A DNA stretch of 64,000 nucleotides from contig CAIOCT010000038.1 in NCBI GenBank assembly GCA_903856725.1, forward strand, positions 1 to 64,000, in the 5' to 3' direction. The DNA comes from an uncultured Verrucomicrobiota bacterium (GTDB lineage Bacteria > Verrucomicrobiota > Verrucomicrobiia > Opitutales > Opitutaceae). Position numbers and translations under genes: made by a program. The notes below the pieces were generated by a model. It did no database searches, was not told the origin of the DNA, and saw nothing but the letters and a program-made list of their open reading frames with translations. Positions 8,145-16,598 of this stretch are shown in pieces. The number at the start of each line of letters is the position of its first letter. The first letter of the stretch is position 1.

Positions 8145-9673
8145 CTCCTGCTGTCCGGCTGCGCCTTTCTGGCCTCCAGAAAAGCTTCGGTGCCACGCGC
8201 GCGCTCCGAAGCGTTTCGCTCGCGATTGCGCCCGGCGAAGTCCACGCCCTCATTGGTGAAAATGGGGCGGGTAAAAGCACTTTAATGAAGATTCTCAGCG
8301 GCGCGCATGCCGCTGATGCCGGCACGATGGAGCTGAGCGGTCAGCATTATCAGCCTGAAAATCCCCACGATGCCCGCCTCAAGGGCGTCGCGATGATCTA
8401 TCAAGAGCTCAATCTCGCGCTCCACCTGACTGCGCAAGAAAATATCCTCCTCGGCGCCGAATCCACACGCTGGGGTTGCGTTGATCAGGCCACTTCCCGC
8501 GCCCGCGCTCAAACCGCCCTGGAACAATTAGGTCATGGCGGCCTCGCGCTCGATCAGAAAGCAGGAGATTTTTCGATCGCCGAACAACAGATTATCGAAA
8601 TCGCCCGGGCGCTGCTACTGCAACCGCAAGTCCTTATCATGGACGAACCGACGAGCAGCCTGACCCAAGCGGACACCGAAAAATTATTTTCAACTATTAG
8701 CCGACTTCGCGCGCAAGGCGTCAGTATTATCTATATTAGTCATTTTCTCGAGGAGTGCAGTCGTATCGCTGATCGTTACACTGTTTTAAAAGATGGTGAG
8801 ACGGTCGGCTCTGGCGCGATGAAAGAGGCCAGCCTTGATCACCTCGTCACCTTAATGACCGGCCGCGAGGTCAAAGATCTTTATCCGCGCACCCCACATC
8901 AGCCAGGAGCCGTCGTGCTCGCCGTGAAGACGGCCGTACTGGCACGTTTTGCCGGCAGAAATGTATCCTCAGGACACGGTGCATCCGTCCAACCTACCTG
9001 TAGTCTAGAAGTACGCGCGGGAGAAATTTTTGGGTTAGCTGGTCTCATCGGGGCCGGTCGTACCGATTTACTCCGAGCAATCTTTGGTCTCGATGCGCTC
9101 GCCCGCGGGGAGGTCTGTCTGATCGGGGCGCCTGCCCATGCCGCGACGCCCCGCGACCGCTGGCTACAAGGCGTCGGATTTTTGAGCGAAAATCGCAAAG
9201 AGGAAGGTCTCATGCTCAATCAATCGATCGCGGACAACTTAACGTTAACCAAAATGAATACCTTCGGCCGCGGCGGCTGGGTTCAGCAAAGTCGGCAACA
9301 ACGCGCCGCCCAGCACTGGGTGAATGCCTTACGAGTAAAGTGCCGCGACTCGGCTCAAACCATCGGCGAACTTTCCGGCGGCAATCAGCAAAAGGTCGCC
9401 CTCGCTCGCTTACTCGAGCACCCCGCCGAAATTTTTTTGCTCGATGAACCCACCCGTGGAATTGATGTCGGCAGCAAGGCACAAATTTACCAGCTCGTGA
9501 GTGAACTCGCTGCCGCGGGCAAAGCGGTGGTGATTGTTAGCTCCTACTTACCCGAACTTCTCGGTCTCTGCGATACCATCGGGGTCATGTGTCGCGGCGA
9601 ACTCACCGCCATCCGCCCCTGCGCCGACTGGAGTGAAGCTGACATCATGCGCGCGGCCACTGGCAGCACGTAA
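8141..9673 (+). CDS. Sugar ABC transporter ATP-binding protein (RbsA/MglA type, two ATPase domains)
   Basis: 510 residues with two fused nucleotide-binding domains, as in RbsA and MglA. The first has a Walker A GENGAGKST, signature FSIAEQQIIEIARAL and Walker B VLIMDEPTSS. The second has a degenerate Walker A (GLIGAGRTD) and a good signature LSGGNQQKVALARLL followed by FLLDEPTRGIDVG. A degenerate second P-loop is normal in this family. It energises uptake through the permease encoded next. The start overlaps the binding-protein stop by 4 bp, so translation is likely coupled. Confidence 0.95.
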   Translation: MTPAVRLRLSGLQKSFGATRALRSVSLAIAPGEVHALIGENGAGKSTLMKILSGAHAADAGTMELSGQHYQPENPHDARLKGVAMIYQELNLALHLTAQENILLGAESTRWGCVDQATSRARAQTALEQLGHGGLALDQKAGDFSIAEQQIIEIARALLLQPQVLIMDEPTSSLTQADTEKLFSTISRLRAQGVSIIYISHFLEECSRIADRYTVLKDGETVGSGAMKEASLDHLVTLMTGREVKDLYPRTPHQPGAVVLAVKTAVLARFAGRNVSSGHGASVQPTCSLEVRAGEIFGLAGLIGAGRTDLLRAIFGLDALARGEVCLIGAPAHAATPRDRWLQGVGFLSENRKEEGLMLNQSIADNLTLTKMNTFGRGGWVQQSRQQRAAQHWVNALRVKCRDSAQTIGELSGGNQQKVALARLLEHPAEIFLLDEPTRGIDVGSKAQIYQLVSELAAAGKAVVIVSSYLPELLGLCDTIGVMCRGELTAIRPCADWSEADIMRAATGST

Positions 9674-9725
9674 TCGCTTCTGCACCTAAGATACCCATCC
9701 CCACCTTAGCCCATTTTTGACTGCC

Positions 9726-10688
9726 ATGCACGCTACCTTAAAAACTATCCTCGCCAAGAGCGGCCCCTTCATTGGGCTCATTCTGGTTATTGCTTTTTTC
9801 TCTCTGCCAACGGAAACCCGAGAATATTTCCTGACCTATAATAATTTTAAGATTATTTTTACCCAGACGGTGATTGTCGCTATTGGCGCTCTGGGCATGA
9901 CCATGATTATCGTCAGTGGTGGCATTGATCTATCCGTCGGCTCGACCATTGCCCTCACGAGTGTCGTCGGTGCCTTACTCATCCAACATGGCTGGGGCCC
10001 AGTCGCTGTCCTCTTGGCCGTCGTCGCTTCCGGTGGGCTGATTGGCCTGCTTAACGGCTCAGCCATTGCAGGTCTGCGCATGACTCCCTTTATCATCACA
10101 CTTGGCACCCTCGGCGTAGCGCGCGGTTCAGCCAAGTGGTTAGCTGATAACCAAACGGTGAATTACGATAGCTCGCCGCTTAATAGTTGGATGACCACGG
10201 CGAATCCATTCAGCCACACGCTGCCTACGGGTGTCTGGGTTGCTCTTGTGCTGGCGCTACTCACTTCTCTCCTGCTCCGGCAGACGGTCTTTGGTCGCCA
10301 TATTTTTGCGCTGGGATCAAATGAAGCCACCGCACGGTTGTGCGGCATCGCGACCAAGCGCCTTAAAATTTTAATTTATGTTCTCGCGGGCTGTTTTTTT
10401 GGCCTCGCAGGATTATTCCAACTCTCCCGCTTGCGCCAAGGCGACCCGACGGTTGCCGTCGGTCTTGAACTCGATATCATTGCTTCCGTCATCATCGGCG
10501 GCGCAAGTCTCAGCGGCGGCGTCGGGACTATCTTAGGGTCCATGATCGGAGCTCTCATCATGGCCGTGCTGCGCAACGGCTCGCAGCAGATGGGCTGGCC
10601 CACGTATTTCCAGGAAATTATCATCGGTTTGGTAATCATCGTTGCCGTATTCCTTGATCGTTTACGCCAAGGTCGCGCCGCGTCCTGA
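9726..10688 (+). CDS. Sugar ABC transporter permease (RbsC type)
   Basis: 320 residues from ATG 9726 (a TTG at 9717 is also in frame). It has eight to ten hydrophobic helices and the BPD_transp_2 signatures: MTMIIVSGGIDLSVGS after helix 2, then TPFIITLGTLGVARG, FALGSNEATARLCGI and IIGGASLSGGVGT. These are diagnostic for ribose/galactose-type permeases. It completes a three-gene importer with the binding protein and dual ATPase upstream; the gap to the ATPase gene is 52 bp. No kinase or isomerase gene sits in the operon, so the sugar's later metabolism is encoded elsewhere. Confidence 0.95.
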   Translation: MHATLKTILAKSGPFIGLILVIAFFSLPTETREYFLTYNNFKIIFTQTVIVAIGALGMTMIIVSGGIDLSVGSTIALTSVVGALLIQHGWGPVAVLLAVVASGGLIGLLNGSAIAGLRMTPFIITLGTLGVARGSAKWLADNQTVNYDSSPLNSWMTTANPFSHTLPTGVWVALVLALLTSLLLRQTVFGRHIFALGSNEATARLCGIATKRLKILIYVLAGCFFGLAGLFQLSRLRQGDPTVAVGLELDIIASVIIGGASLSGGVGTILGSMIGALIMAVLRNGSQQMGWPTYFQEIIIGLVIIVAVFLDRLRQGRAAS

Positions 10689-10710
10689 GCGAAAGTCCCA
10701 AGACAGACCC

Positions 10711-10738
10711 TTGCCACGCTGACCTCTCGTCATAATCT
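10711..10738 (+). promoter_or_regulatory. Candidate promoter directly before the 10746 gene
   Basis: TTGCCA at 10711-10716 and TAATCT at 10733-10738 are separated by 16 bp. Only seven bases lie between the -10 hexamer and the ATG at 10746, so transcription would begin at or near the start codon, giving a leaderless mRNA. The match is by eye and unscored. Confidence 0.4.
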
Positions 10739-10745
10739 GAGCCGC

Positions 10746-11822
10746 ATGGACGAAGCGCTAGATTCTCTCCGAGTGCGGACGCTGAAAAAACCTAGCTACC
10801 CCATCGGGCAGGAACTCCGTCATTATTTAAAAAAGTTTCGGCGCGAACGGGAGTTACCTGTTACGTATGAACGCCTCCGCGACTTTCACGCCTCGGTGCC
10901 ACTGCTCGATACCGCTGGCCGTAACACCCTGTGGGAAACGGTGGCCTATCGCGCCGAAGACATGCCAGCACTGAATGAGGGTTTGAAATTAATTTATGCC
11001 CTGCTCCGCGTGGATGGAGATTTTTCCGTCATGGAGCATCTTTATATCGATCGGGTGGATTTTTGCAGCTTTGGTAATTCGACGCCGTTTCGCATCCGCA
11101 TCGTTAATGCTTACAACGACAATCAGGACTATTTTTATATTAAAAAAGCCGATGCTTCCCGCGTCTATGGATTGGAGCTCGAACATCTTCTCTCCCCCAA
11201 TCGGCTAAATTTTTTGACGCACCAATGCACGCTGGTGGAAGAGCACGTTGCCGGCATCCCAGCCGATACCTTCAGCGAGCGCTGGCTCGATCGCCCAGAA
11301 TTAAAACCCATCCGCATTGCTAAAGAACTCGTGAAGTTCAACGAGCGCTGCTTCATCCGCCTCTTAGGCGATATGCGCAGCTATAATTTCGTCGTGGTGA
11401 TTACTCCCGACTTTGAAGATTCGCAGATTCGTATCCGCGCCATGGATTTTGACCAGCAAAGTTACAGCGGCAAAAAGAATTTTTACCTACCCCAATTTTT
11501 TAAAGAAAATGCAACCCTGGTTCGTTTCTGTGATAAACATATTCACCGCCAAACGGCGTTACAGTATCAACGCGAAGAACAGTCGGTCATGTTACATCGG
11601 GCCGAGCTTGCCACCGGTCGCTTGAACCCGTTGCTCACGGTGATGGCACATGACACCATTGCCCCACTCGAACATATGCAAACCCTGCGAGCCGAACTAG
11701 CGGAGCATTTCCAGTCGGCTAGTTATCTTCGCTGTGAATCGATGGGTGCACTCGTCCAAGAAAATCTTGCGTCGCTTCGTCGCACCATCGGCTCAGACGA
11801 CCGAGCGCGCACCTCGCTTTAA
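10746..11822 (+). CDS. Uncharacterised conserved-looking protein with kinase-fold-like motifs
   Basis: A 358-residue soluble protein that I cannot assign to a named family. It is charged, without signal or membrane segments. Several segments are spaced like a divergent protein-kinase or aminoglycoside-phosphotransferase fold: a beta-3-like YFYIKKAD (Lys133/134), an acidic helix LELEHLL (Glu145/147), a hinge-like LVEEHVAGIP (163-172), a catalytic-loop-like LLGDMRSYN (Asp209, Asn214) and a DFG-like AMDFD (Asp234). After about residue 260 a helical C-terminal region follows. The gene stands alone, convergent to a DoxX gene with 23 bp between stops. The kinase idea is inference; a plain hypothetical protein is the safe label. 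Confidence 0.8.
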   Translation: MDEALDSLRVRTLKKPSYPIGQELRHYLKKFRRERELPVTYERLRDFHASVPLLDTAGRNTLWETVAYRAEDMPALNEGLKLIYALLRVDGDFSVMEHLYIDRVDFCSFGNSTPFRIRIVNAYNDNQDYFYIKKADASRVYGLELEHLLSPNRLNFLTHQCTLVEEHVAGIPADTFSERWLDRPELKPIRIAKELVKFNERCFIRLLGDMRSYNFVVVITPDFEDSQIRIRAMDFDQQSYSGKKNFYLPQFFKENATLVRFCDKHIHRQTALQYQREEQSVMLHRAELATGRLNPLLTVMAHDTIAPLEHMQTLRAELAEHFQSASYLRCESMGALVQENLASLRRTIGSDDRARTSL

Positions 11823-11845
11823 GCGTGGCGGTGCACCCTGCGGAA

Positions 11846-12256
11846 TTAAGGTCTTAGCGTGGACAGTACAACCCCTGAGGGCCATGCGGTAGCGGCTAAC
11901 CAAAGATTGAGCCCCAAGAAAATTAACGCGGGCAGCGTAGCCGCCACCGAGTCGCGAATTCGCCAGCGCACGAGCACCGCAAAAAACATCATCCCGCTCA
12001 GTCCGGCCGCCGCCGCGAATAAAAGCATTGGATAGAAATAGCCCGCACTCAGACCAAGGCTGGCGAGCAGTTGCAGCGCGCCGGTCAGACGACGCCAACG
12101 CGCCATGCCGTAACGCTCAAATTCTAAGACCATCCGGCTCGATCGCCAGCAACTGAGCCCATACCAGCCGAAAGAGATAATAGAAATTCCCTGGGCGAGG
12201 TTAATAAAAAAATGCACTTTGCTTTTTAGGTCGGGCGGTTGCTCACTACGTCCCAT
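11846..12256 (-). CDS. DoxX-like small membrane protein
   Basis: 136 residues with four predicted membrane helices, in the DoxX/DUF4870-like size class. The central ERYGMARWRRLTGALQLLASLGLSAG and the helix boundary WRIRDSVAATLPALIFL resemble DoxX-family proteins, whose biochemical role is poorly known. It is transcribed away from a related gene at 12280 with only 23 bp between the two start codons, and both share the pattern YG(M/L).RW, then IRD, then LPAL. The pair therefore looks like a diverged duplication arranged head to head. Confidence 0.75.
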   Translation of the reverse strand: MGRSEQPPDLKSKVHFFINLAQGISIISFGWYGLSCWRSSRMVLEFERYGMARWRRLTGALQLLASLGLSAGYFYPMLLFAAAAGLSGMMFFAVLVRWRIRDSVAATLPALIFLGLNLWLAATAWPSGVVLSTLRP

Positions 12257-12279
12257 GGGTAAATTCTAATCTTCTATAA

Positions 12280-12651
12280 ATGCAAACTATCACCCCTATT
12301 CTCCAGGTTGGCATCGCGCTCGGCTTATTTAACGTCTGGCTCTTGCGCTTCTCCCGATCAACTCCGTACCGCGGCGGCGCCGCCGCGACGATGCCCGAAG
12401 AGTTTTTGGCGTACGGCCTCCCGAGGTGGTCCACCTATTTGGTCGGACTCTTGAAACTCGGTGCCGGCCTAGCCCTGATCATCGGACTATGGCACCCACA
12501 CTGGGTGCTGCCTGCTGCGCTGTTGATCGTCGGCCTCATGTTAGGCGCACTTTTTATGCATTTCAAAATCCGCGATCCGCTTAAAAAGAATTTACCCGCT
12601 TTGGTGATGCTAATTCTAAGCGTCAGCCTGTGTTTGATCACAGCGGCTTGA
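12280..12651 (+). CDS. DoxX-like small membrane protein
   Basis: 123 residues, four predicted helices. It shares with its divergent neighbour the AYGLPRWSTYLVGLLKL segment and the FKIRDPLKKNLPALVML segment at the same relative positions, which supports a DoxX-like family assignment. The ATG follows an AT-rich stretch (TTCTATAA) with no ribosome-binding site. A 62-bp gap separates it from the end of metY, which reads toward it. Function unknown; DoxX proteins have been linked to redox or sulfur metabolism in other bacteria, but nothing here tests that. Confidence 0.78.
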   Translation: MQTITPILQVGIALGLFNVWLLRFSRSTPYRGGAAATMPEEFLAYGLPRWSTYLVGLLKLGAGLALIIGLWHPHWVLPAALLIVGLMLGALFMHFKIRDPLKKNLPALVMLILSVSLCLITAA

Positions 12652-12713
12652 TGCCCAACGTCGGCGGCAGCCAGCCAAGCGCCCCACGGGCAGCATAGCC
12701 GACCGCCCACCTT

Positions 12714-14003
12714 TTACTGCGTGGCCGCCGCGAGGGCTTGGTCAAGATCAGCAATTATATCGGCGATATTTTCTAGGCCGATACTGAGACGGACGAGGTC
12801 CGCGGTTATCCCGCCGGCAATTTGCGCTGACTCACTCAGCTGGCTGTGCGTCGTCGTCGCGCTATGAATCGCGAGACTGCGAGCATCACCGACATTAGCC
12901 ACATGTGAAAAAAGTTTTAGATGATCGATGAATTTCTGGCCGGCTGACTTTCCGCCCTTAATGCCGAAGACCACCATGCCGCCCCCTTTCCCCGCGAGGT
13001 AGCGCTGATTTTTGGCGTACTCAGGATCATTTTTTAATCCGGGATAACGCACCCACGTAACCCCGGGGTGTGACTGCAAATGCTGCGCGACCGCGAGTGA
13101 ATTACTGCAATGCCGCTCCATTCGCAGCGGCAAAGTCTCAATGCCCTGGAGGAAGAGCCACGCGTTATCCGGCGCTATGCACGCCCCCAGATTACGCAGC
13201 GGCACCGTCCGCATCCGCAGAATATAAGCGAGCGGCGCTAAACCCGCCGGGAGATCATGACCCCAGCGCAAGCCATGATAGGAAGCATCCGGTTGATCAT
13301 ACAGGGGATGTTTTCCTCCGGCCCAATTAAATTTGCCGCTATCTACGACAACACCACCCAGGCCCGTACCATGGCCCCCAAACCACTTAGTCAATGAATG
13401 GACGACGATATCAGCGCCGTGCTCCAGTGGTCGCGTCAAATAGGGTGTGCTGAAAGTACTATCGACGATCAGCGGCAGCCCATGCGCATGCGCAATATCA
13501 GCGACGGCTTTTAAATCCGTCACTTCCAAAGCTGGATTGCTGACAGTTTCGCAAAAAAGAGCGCGGGTTTTACCATCGATTACTTTAGCATAATTCGCCG
13601 GATCGTTTGAATCTACAAATCGCACCGTAATCCCTAAAGCAGGTAAAATATTGGCAAATTGCGTGTACGTGCCGCCGTAAAGATTGCGCGCAGAAACAAT
13701 ATTATCCCCGGCCTGCGCCAAATTGATGATCGCGTAGAAAACCGCGCTCGTGCCGGAAGCTAGCCCTAAACCCGCCATCGGATGAGCGCCTTCCAACAAG
13801 CATACGCGCTTCTCAAGTACATCGGTCGTCGGATTCATCAAACGCGTGTAAATATTCCCCAGCTCCTTGAGCGCGAAAAGGTTGGCGGCGTGCTCCGTGT
13901 TTTTGAAAACAAATGCCGTGGTCCGATAAATCGGCACCGCACAAGCCCCCGTAGTGGGATCAGCTACTTGGCCACCATGCAGACAGAGTGTTTCAAATTT
14001 CAT
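12714..14003 (-). CDS. metY: O-acetylhomoserine sulfhydrylase / aminocarboxypropyltransferase
   Basis: 429 residues, the length of MetY rather than the shorter MetB/MetC paralogues. This PLP enzyme makes homocysteine from O-acetylhomoserine and sulfide in methionine synthesis. Visible features are the N-terminal FETLCLHGGQ, the YTRLMNPTTDVLEKRV tetramer/PLP segment, the PLP-lysine motif HSLTKWFGGHGTGLGG and the C-terminal LVRLSIGLENIADIIADLDQAL. Cytosolic. The leader upstream (14004-14150) can form a nested hairpin and may control expression. A cystathionine gamma-synthase role is less likely given the length and the insertion before the C-terminus. Confidence 0.94.
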   Translation of the reverse strand: MKFETLCLHGGQVADPTTGACAVPIYRTTAFVFKNTEHAANLFALKELGNIYTRLMNPTTDVLEKRVCLLEGAHPMAGLGLASGTSAVFYAIINLAQAGDNIVSARNLYGGTYTQFANILPALGITVRFVDSNDPANYAKVIDGKTRALFCETVSNPALEVTDLKAVADIAHAHGLPLIVDSTFSTPYLTRPLEHGADIVVHSLTKWFGGHGTGLGGVVVDSGKFNWAGGKHPLYDQPDASYHGLRWGHDLPAGLAPLAYILRMRTVPLRNLGACIAPDNAWLFLQGIETLPLRMERHCSNSLAVAQHLQSHPGVTWVRYPGLKNDPEYAKNQRYLAGKGGGMVVFGIKGGKSAGQKFIDHLKLFSHVANVGDARSLAIHSATTTHSQLSESAQIAGGITADLVRLSIGLENIADIIADLDQALAAATQ

Positions 14004-14042
14004 TTGAGTTGAATGGGTTAATTTTTTTGCGGAGCAGATCTT

Positions 14043-14087
14043 TTACCGGTAGGCTTGCACCAGATGGATCAAGGCCGCTATCGGTAA
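14043..14087 (-). promoter_or_regulatory. Structured leader of metY, candidate cis-regulatory RNA
   Basis: In the metY transcript the outer arms TTACCG (14087-14082) and CGGTAA (14048-14043) pair perfectly. Inside them GGCCTTG (14076-14070) can pair with CAAGCC (14057-14052) with one bulged base, leaving a 12-nt loop. The start codon is 40 bases further downstream. Methionine genes are often under SAM riboswitches, but this element does not show the conserved core of SAM-I, and only loosely recalls SAM-II. I cannot assign it to a known class. Confidence 0.35.
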
Positions 14088-14302
14088 TAACATAACATCT
14101 TTACTCATGTTAGCATTATTGCAATTCTAGAATTTATCCCCCTCTAGTCTATCGCAGTAATTATATTTTAAATTACTGATTATTAATAATATACAAAATA
14201 TTAGGCTTTCAATTTTAAGCGCCGCCAACCTGCTTTTGGAGCCTTTCCAAGGTCAGTTATCTGCAAGCAGGATAGCCGCTGCCGAAAGTCGTAGCCCAAG
14301 CG

Positions 14303-14764
14303 CTATTCAATCCGCCCCTCATCGAACTCCATGAGGTCGACGACGCTGACAATCTGGTCCACGCGATCAGCACATCCCATATTGGTGAGTGCTTCTTTGA
14401 GGAATTCTCGACCACTGGGCGTCATGCCTTTTTGCACATAATTACGGTTCCATTTGGCGACCCGAAGATCGGCCGGCAGCAATTCTTTTAACTGCGCCTC
14501 TATTTCAGCCTCAGTGGTTGAGGTTAGGACAATTTTTTCCACAGCGGCCGGATCGATCCCAAGATGCAAGCAAAGGAAACGATCCATTCCCCGTTTAAAA
14601 TTTTTTGCATAACTCGCCGGCAAAGCGCCATGCTCCTTGATATACTTACATTTCGCGAGAAAGCGGGGCAAATGAAGAAGCCCAGTGGCCGCATGCGGCT
14701 GATAAGCCGACGGCAAACTACGCAACACTTCTCCGGAAGAGCCAGGAATGGGTTGAGATAACAT
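14303..14764 (-). CDS. DUF5069 domain-containing protein
   Basis: 153 residues from ATG 14764 (a GTG at 14773 is also possible). The pattern of a short conserved N-terminal block (GLLHLPRFLAKCKYIKEHG), then MDRFLCLHLGIDPAAVEKIV, then WNRNYVQKGMTPSGREFL is that of DUF5069, a small soluble family of unknown function common in Verrucomicrobiota. No catalytic motif is evident. It is divergent from serA with about 100 bp between the starts and lies upstream of, and on the same strand as, metY, separated by a 299-bp gap. Confidence 0.75.
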   Translation of the reverse strand: MLSQPIPGSSGEVLRSLPSAYQPHAATGLLHLPRFLAKCKYIKEHGALPASYAKNFKRGMDRFLCLHLGIDPAAVEKIVLTSTTEAEIEAQLKELLPADLRVAKWNRNYVQKGMTPSGREFLKEALTNMGCADRVDQIVSVVDLMEFDEGRIE

Positions 14765-14865
14765 TGCGCCCACAATCGAATACAGTGTCGCCTCCGTGGC
14801 AAGCCCGCCTCTCGCGCAGAGCCCAGACTTGCTCGCTTACCAAATAAAGTAAAAGTGCCGGCAGC

Positions 14866-16101
14866 ATGCAAAAGCTCTCTTTTGATAAACGGCGCATTAA
14901 ATTTCTTTTCCTGGAAGGCGTCCACGCTCACGCCACCGCGGCTCTCGCCCAAGCGGGTTACCCCGCTGTCCGCAACCTACCCAAGTCGTTAGCTGAAGAT
15001 GCGCTCAAAGCTGCCCTTAAGGATGTGCACTTTCTTGGTATCCGTTCGCGGACCGAATTAACTGATGAAATTCTCGCCGCTGCGCCCAAACTCACGGCCA
15101 TTGGCTGTTTTTGCATCGGCACAAATCAAGTCGATCTAGCGGCCGCGGCCAAACGCGGCATCCCAGTTTTCAACGCCCCGTACTCTAATACCCGCAGTGT
15201 CGCCGAATTAGTCCTCGGGGAAATTATCATGCTCTTGCGCGGCATTCCCGAAAAAAATGCGCTCGTCCATCGCGGCGGCTGGACCAAGAGCGCCGAAGGT
15301 AGCGTGGAAGTGCGGGGCAAGACGCTCGGTATTGTCGGCTACGGCCATATCGGCACCCAATTAGGAGTGCTCGCCGAACACCTCGGGATGCGTGTGCTGT
15401 ATTATGATATTGTCGGTAAACTTCCTCTCGGAAACGCCCGCTCGGTCCCGAAACTCGCCCGCCTGCTAGCCGAAAGTGATATCGTCTCGCTGCACGTGCC
15501 AGAAACGGCTGCCACTAAAAATCTTATTGGGCGCGCTCAGCTTGCCCTGATGAAAAAAGGGGCCCACCTAATCAACGCAGCTCGCGGAACGATTGTGGAT
15601 ATTCCTGCACTCGCTGAAGCTTTAGAGCATAATCATCTCGCCGGCGCCGCCCTCGATGTTTTCCCCATCGAACCCACGGGTAATGACGAGGAGTTCCTGT
15701 CACCACTACGAAAATTTGATAACGTCATCCTCACCCCACACATCGGTGGCTCCACCGTGGAGGCTCAGGCCAACATCGGCACGGAAGTTGCCGAAAAATT
15801 AATCCGCTATTCAGACAATGGCTCTACGATGACAGCGGTTAATTTTCCTGAGGTTAATCTGCCCGAACATGCCGGCACCGGTAAAACCCGCCTGTTACAT
15901 ATCCACCGAAATATTCCTGGGGTGCTGGCGCATATCAACGAGCGCTTCAGTCGGCATAAAGTAAATATCTCCGCCCAATATCTGCAAACAACTGAGCATA
16001 TTGGTTACTGCGTGATGGATGTGGATACCGCCGCCGGCAAAATTGCAATTGATGAGCTGCAAAATGTCCCCGGAACCCTGCGAGCGCGGATTCTTTATTA
16101 A
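14866..16101 (+). CDS. serA: D-3-phosphoglycerate dehydrogenase
   Basis: 411 residues, the short E. coli-like type with one C-terminal ACT domain. It oxidises 3-phosphoglycerate with NAD in the first step of serine synthesis. The Rossmann motif GIVGYGHIGTQLG, the catalytic Arg in NAARGTIVDI and the His in TPHIGGSTVEAQ are all present. The last 80 residues (LLHIHRNIPGVLAHINERF and so on) form the ACT domain, which binds serine for feedback inhibition in the E. coli enzyme. The ATG at 14866 fits the family N-terminus. It converges on the glutaredoxin gene over a shared hairpin. Confidence 0.96.
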   Translation: MQKLSFDKRRIKFLFLEGVHAHATAALAQAGYPAVRNLPKSLAEDALKAALKDVHFLGIRSRTELTDEILAAAPKLTAIGCFCIGTNQVDLAAAAKRGIPVFNAPYSNTRSVAELVLGEIIMLLRGIPEKNALVHRGGWTKSAEGSVEVRGKTLGIVGYGHIGTQLGVLAEHLGMRVLYYDIVGKLPLGNARSVPKLARLLAESDIVSLHVPETAATKNLIGRAQLALMKKGAHLINAARGTIVDIPALAEALEHNHLAGAALDVFPIEPTGNDEEFLSPLRKFDNVILTPHIGGSTVEAQANIGTEVAEKLIRYSDNGSTMTAVNFPEVNLPEHAGTGKTRLLHIHRNIPGVLAHINERFSRHKVNISAQYLQTTEHIGYCVMDVDTAAGKIAIDELQNVPGTLRARILY

Positions 16102-16127
16102 GTAAACTAGCCCACCGTTCAGCAAAA

Positions 16128-16151
16128 CGCCGGACTCGCGTGAGTCCGGCG
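16128..16151 (-). terminator. Perfect 10-bp stem-loop between serA and glutaredoxin gene
   Basis: CGCCGGACTC (16128-16137) and GAGTCCGGCG (16142-16151) form a perfect ten-base stem with a four-base loop. Read on the minus strand it is followed by TTTT, so it is a good intrinsic terminator for the glutaredoxin gene. On the plus strand it lies 27 bp after the serA stop and could protect that 3' end, but lacks a T-run. Confidence 0.75.
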
Positions 16152-16175
16152 CAGGCTTAACGCGAAAACAAGGGC

Positions 16176-16511
16176 TCAGAAGAAACGCACCGGCTTAGCA
16201 GCCATGCGCTCATGCTCTTCTTGGGAGCAACCGGCATTAGTAGGAACATCTAATGGCGCCCCACTCGGATTCACCAAATTGTTGGCTAGCATGTAATTTT
16301 CAACTTCCTCCCCGGAAATATCAGCGAGCATGACGCCATCGATCTCGACGCAAGGCGATAGCGGCTGTCCGGATTTACGGACCATTTCCTCATAATGAGC
16401 GCGATGATTGATGATGTCGATATCCTCAAAAGCCAGCTGGTGTTTGGCCATAATAGCGCGAACGCCGTTGGACCAGCCGCAATGAGGTTTAAGATAGGCT
16501 TTGATTTTCAT
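16176..16511 (-). CDS. Glutaredoxin-like protein (CxxS active site)
   Basis: 111 residues from ATG 16511; the frame is open nine codons further but MKIKAYLKPHCGW is the natural fold start. The active-site segment PHCGWSNGV has a single redox Cys followed by Ser, as in monothiol-like glutaredoxins. SGQPLSPCVEIDGVML supplies the cis-Pro strand. The C-terminal tail contains one more Cys (AGCSQEEH). Probable roles are thiol-disulfide exchange or glutathionylation in the cytosol; an Fe-S carrier role is less likely because the CGFS motif is absent. Confidence 0.85.
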   Translation of the reverse strand: MKIKAYLKPHCGWSNGVRAIMAKHQLAFEDIDIINHRAHYEEMVRKSGQPLSPCVEIDGVMLADISGEEVENYMLANNLVNPSGAPLDVPTNAGCSQEEHERMAAKPVRFF

Positions 16512-16598
16512 AAGGTCGTCGAGATGTTGAGACGGCACAACTTATGCGTCAGTAGTGCTACTTCAACTTAAACTTTCTCCCTCCTCACCCTTCCGCTC

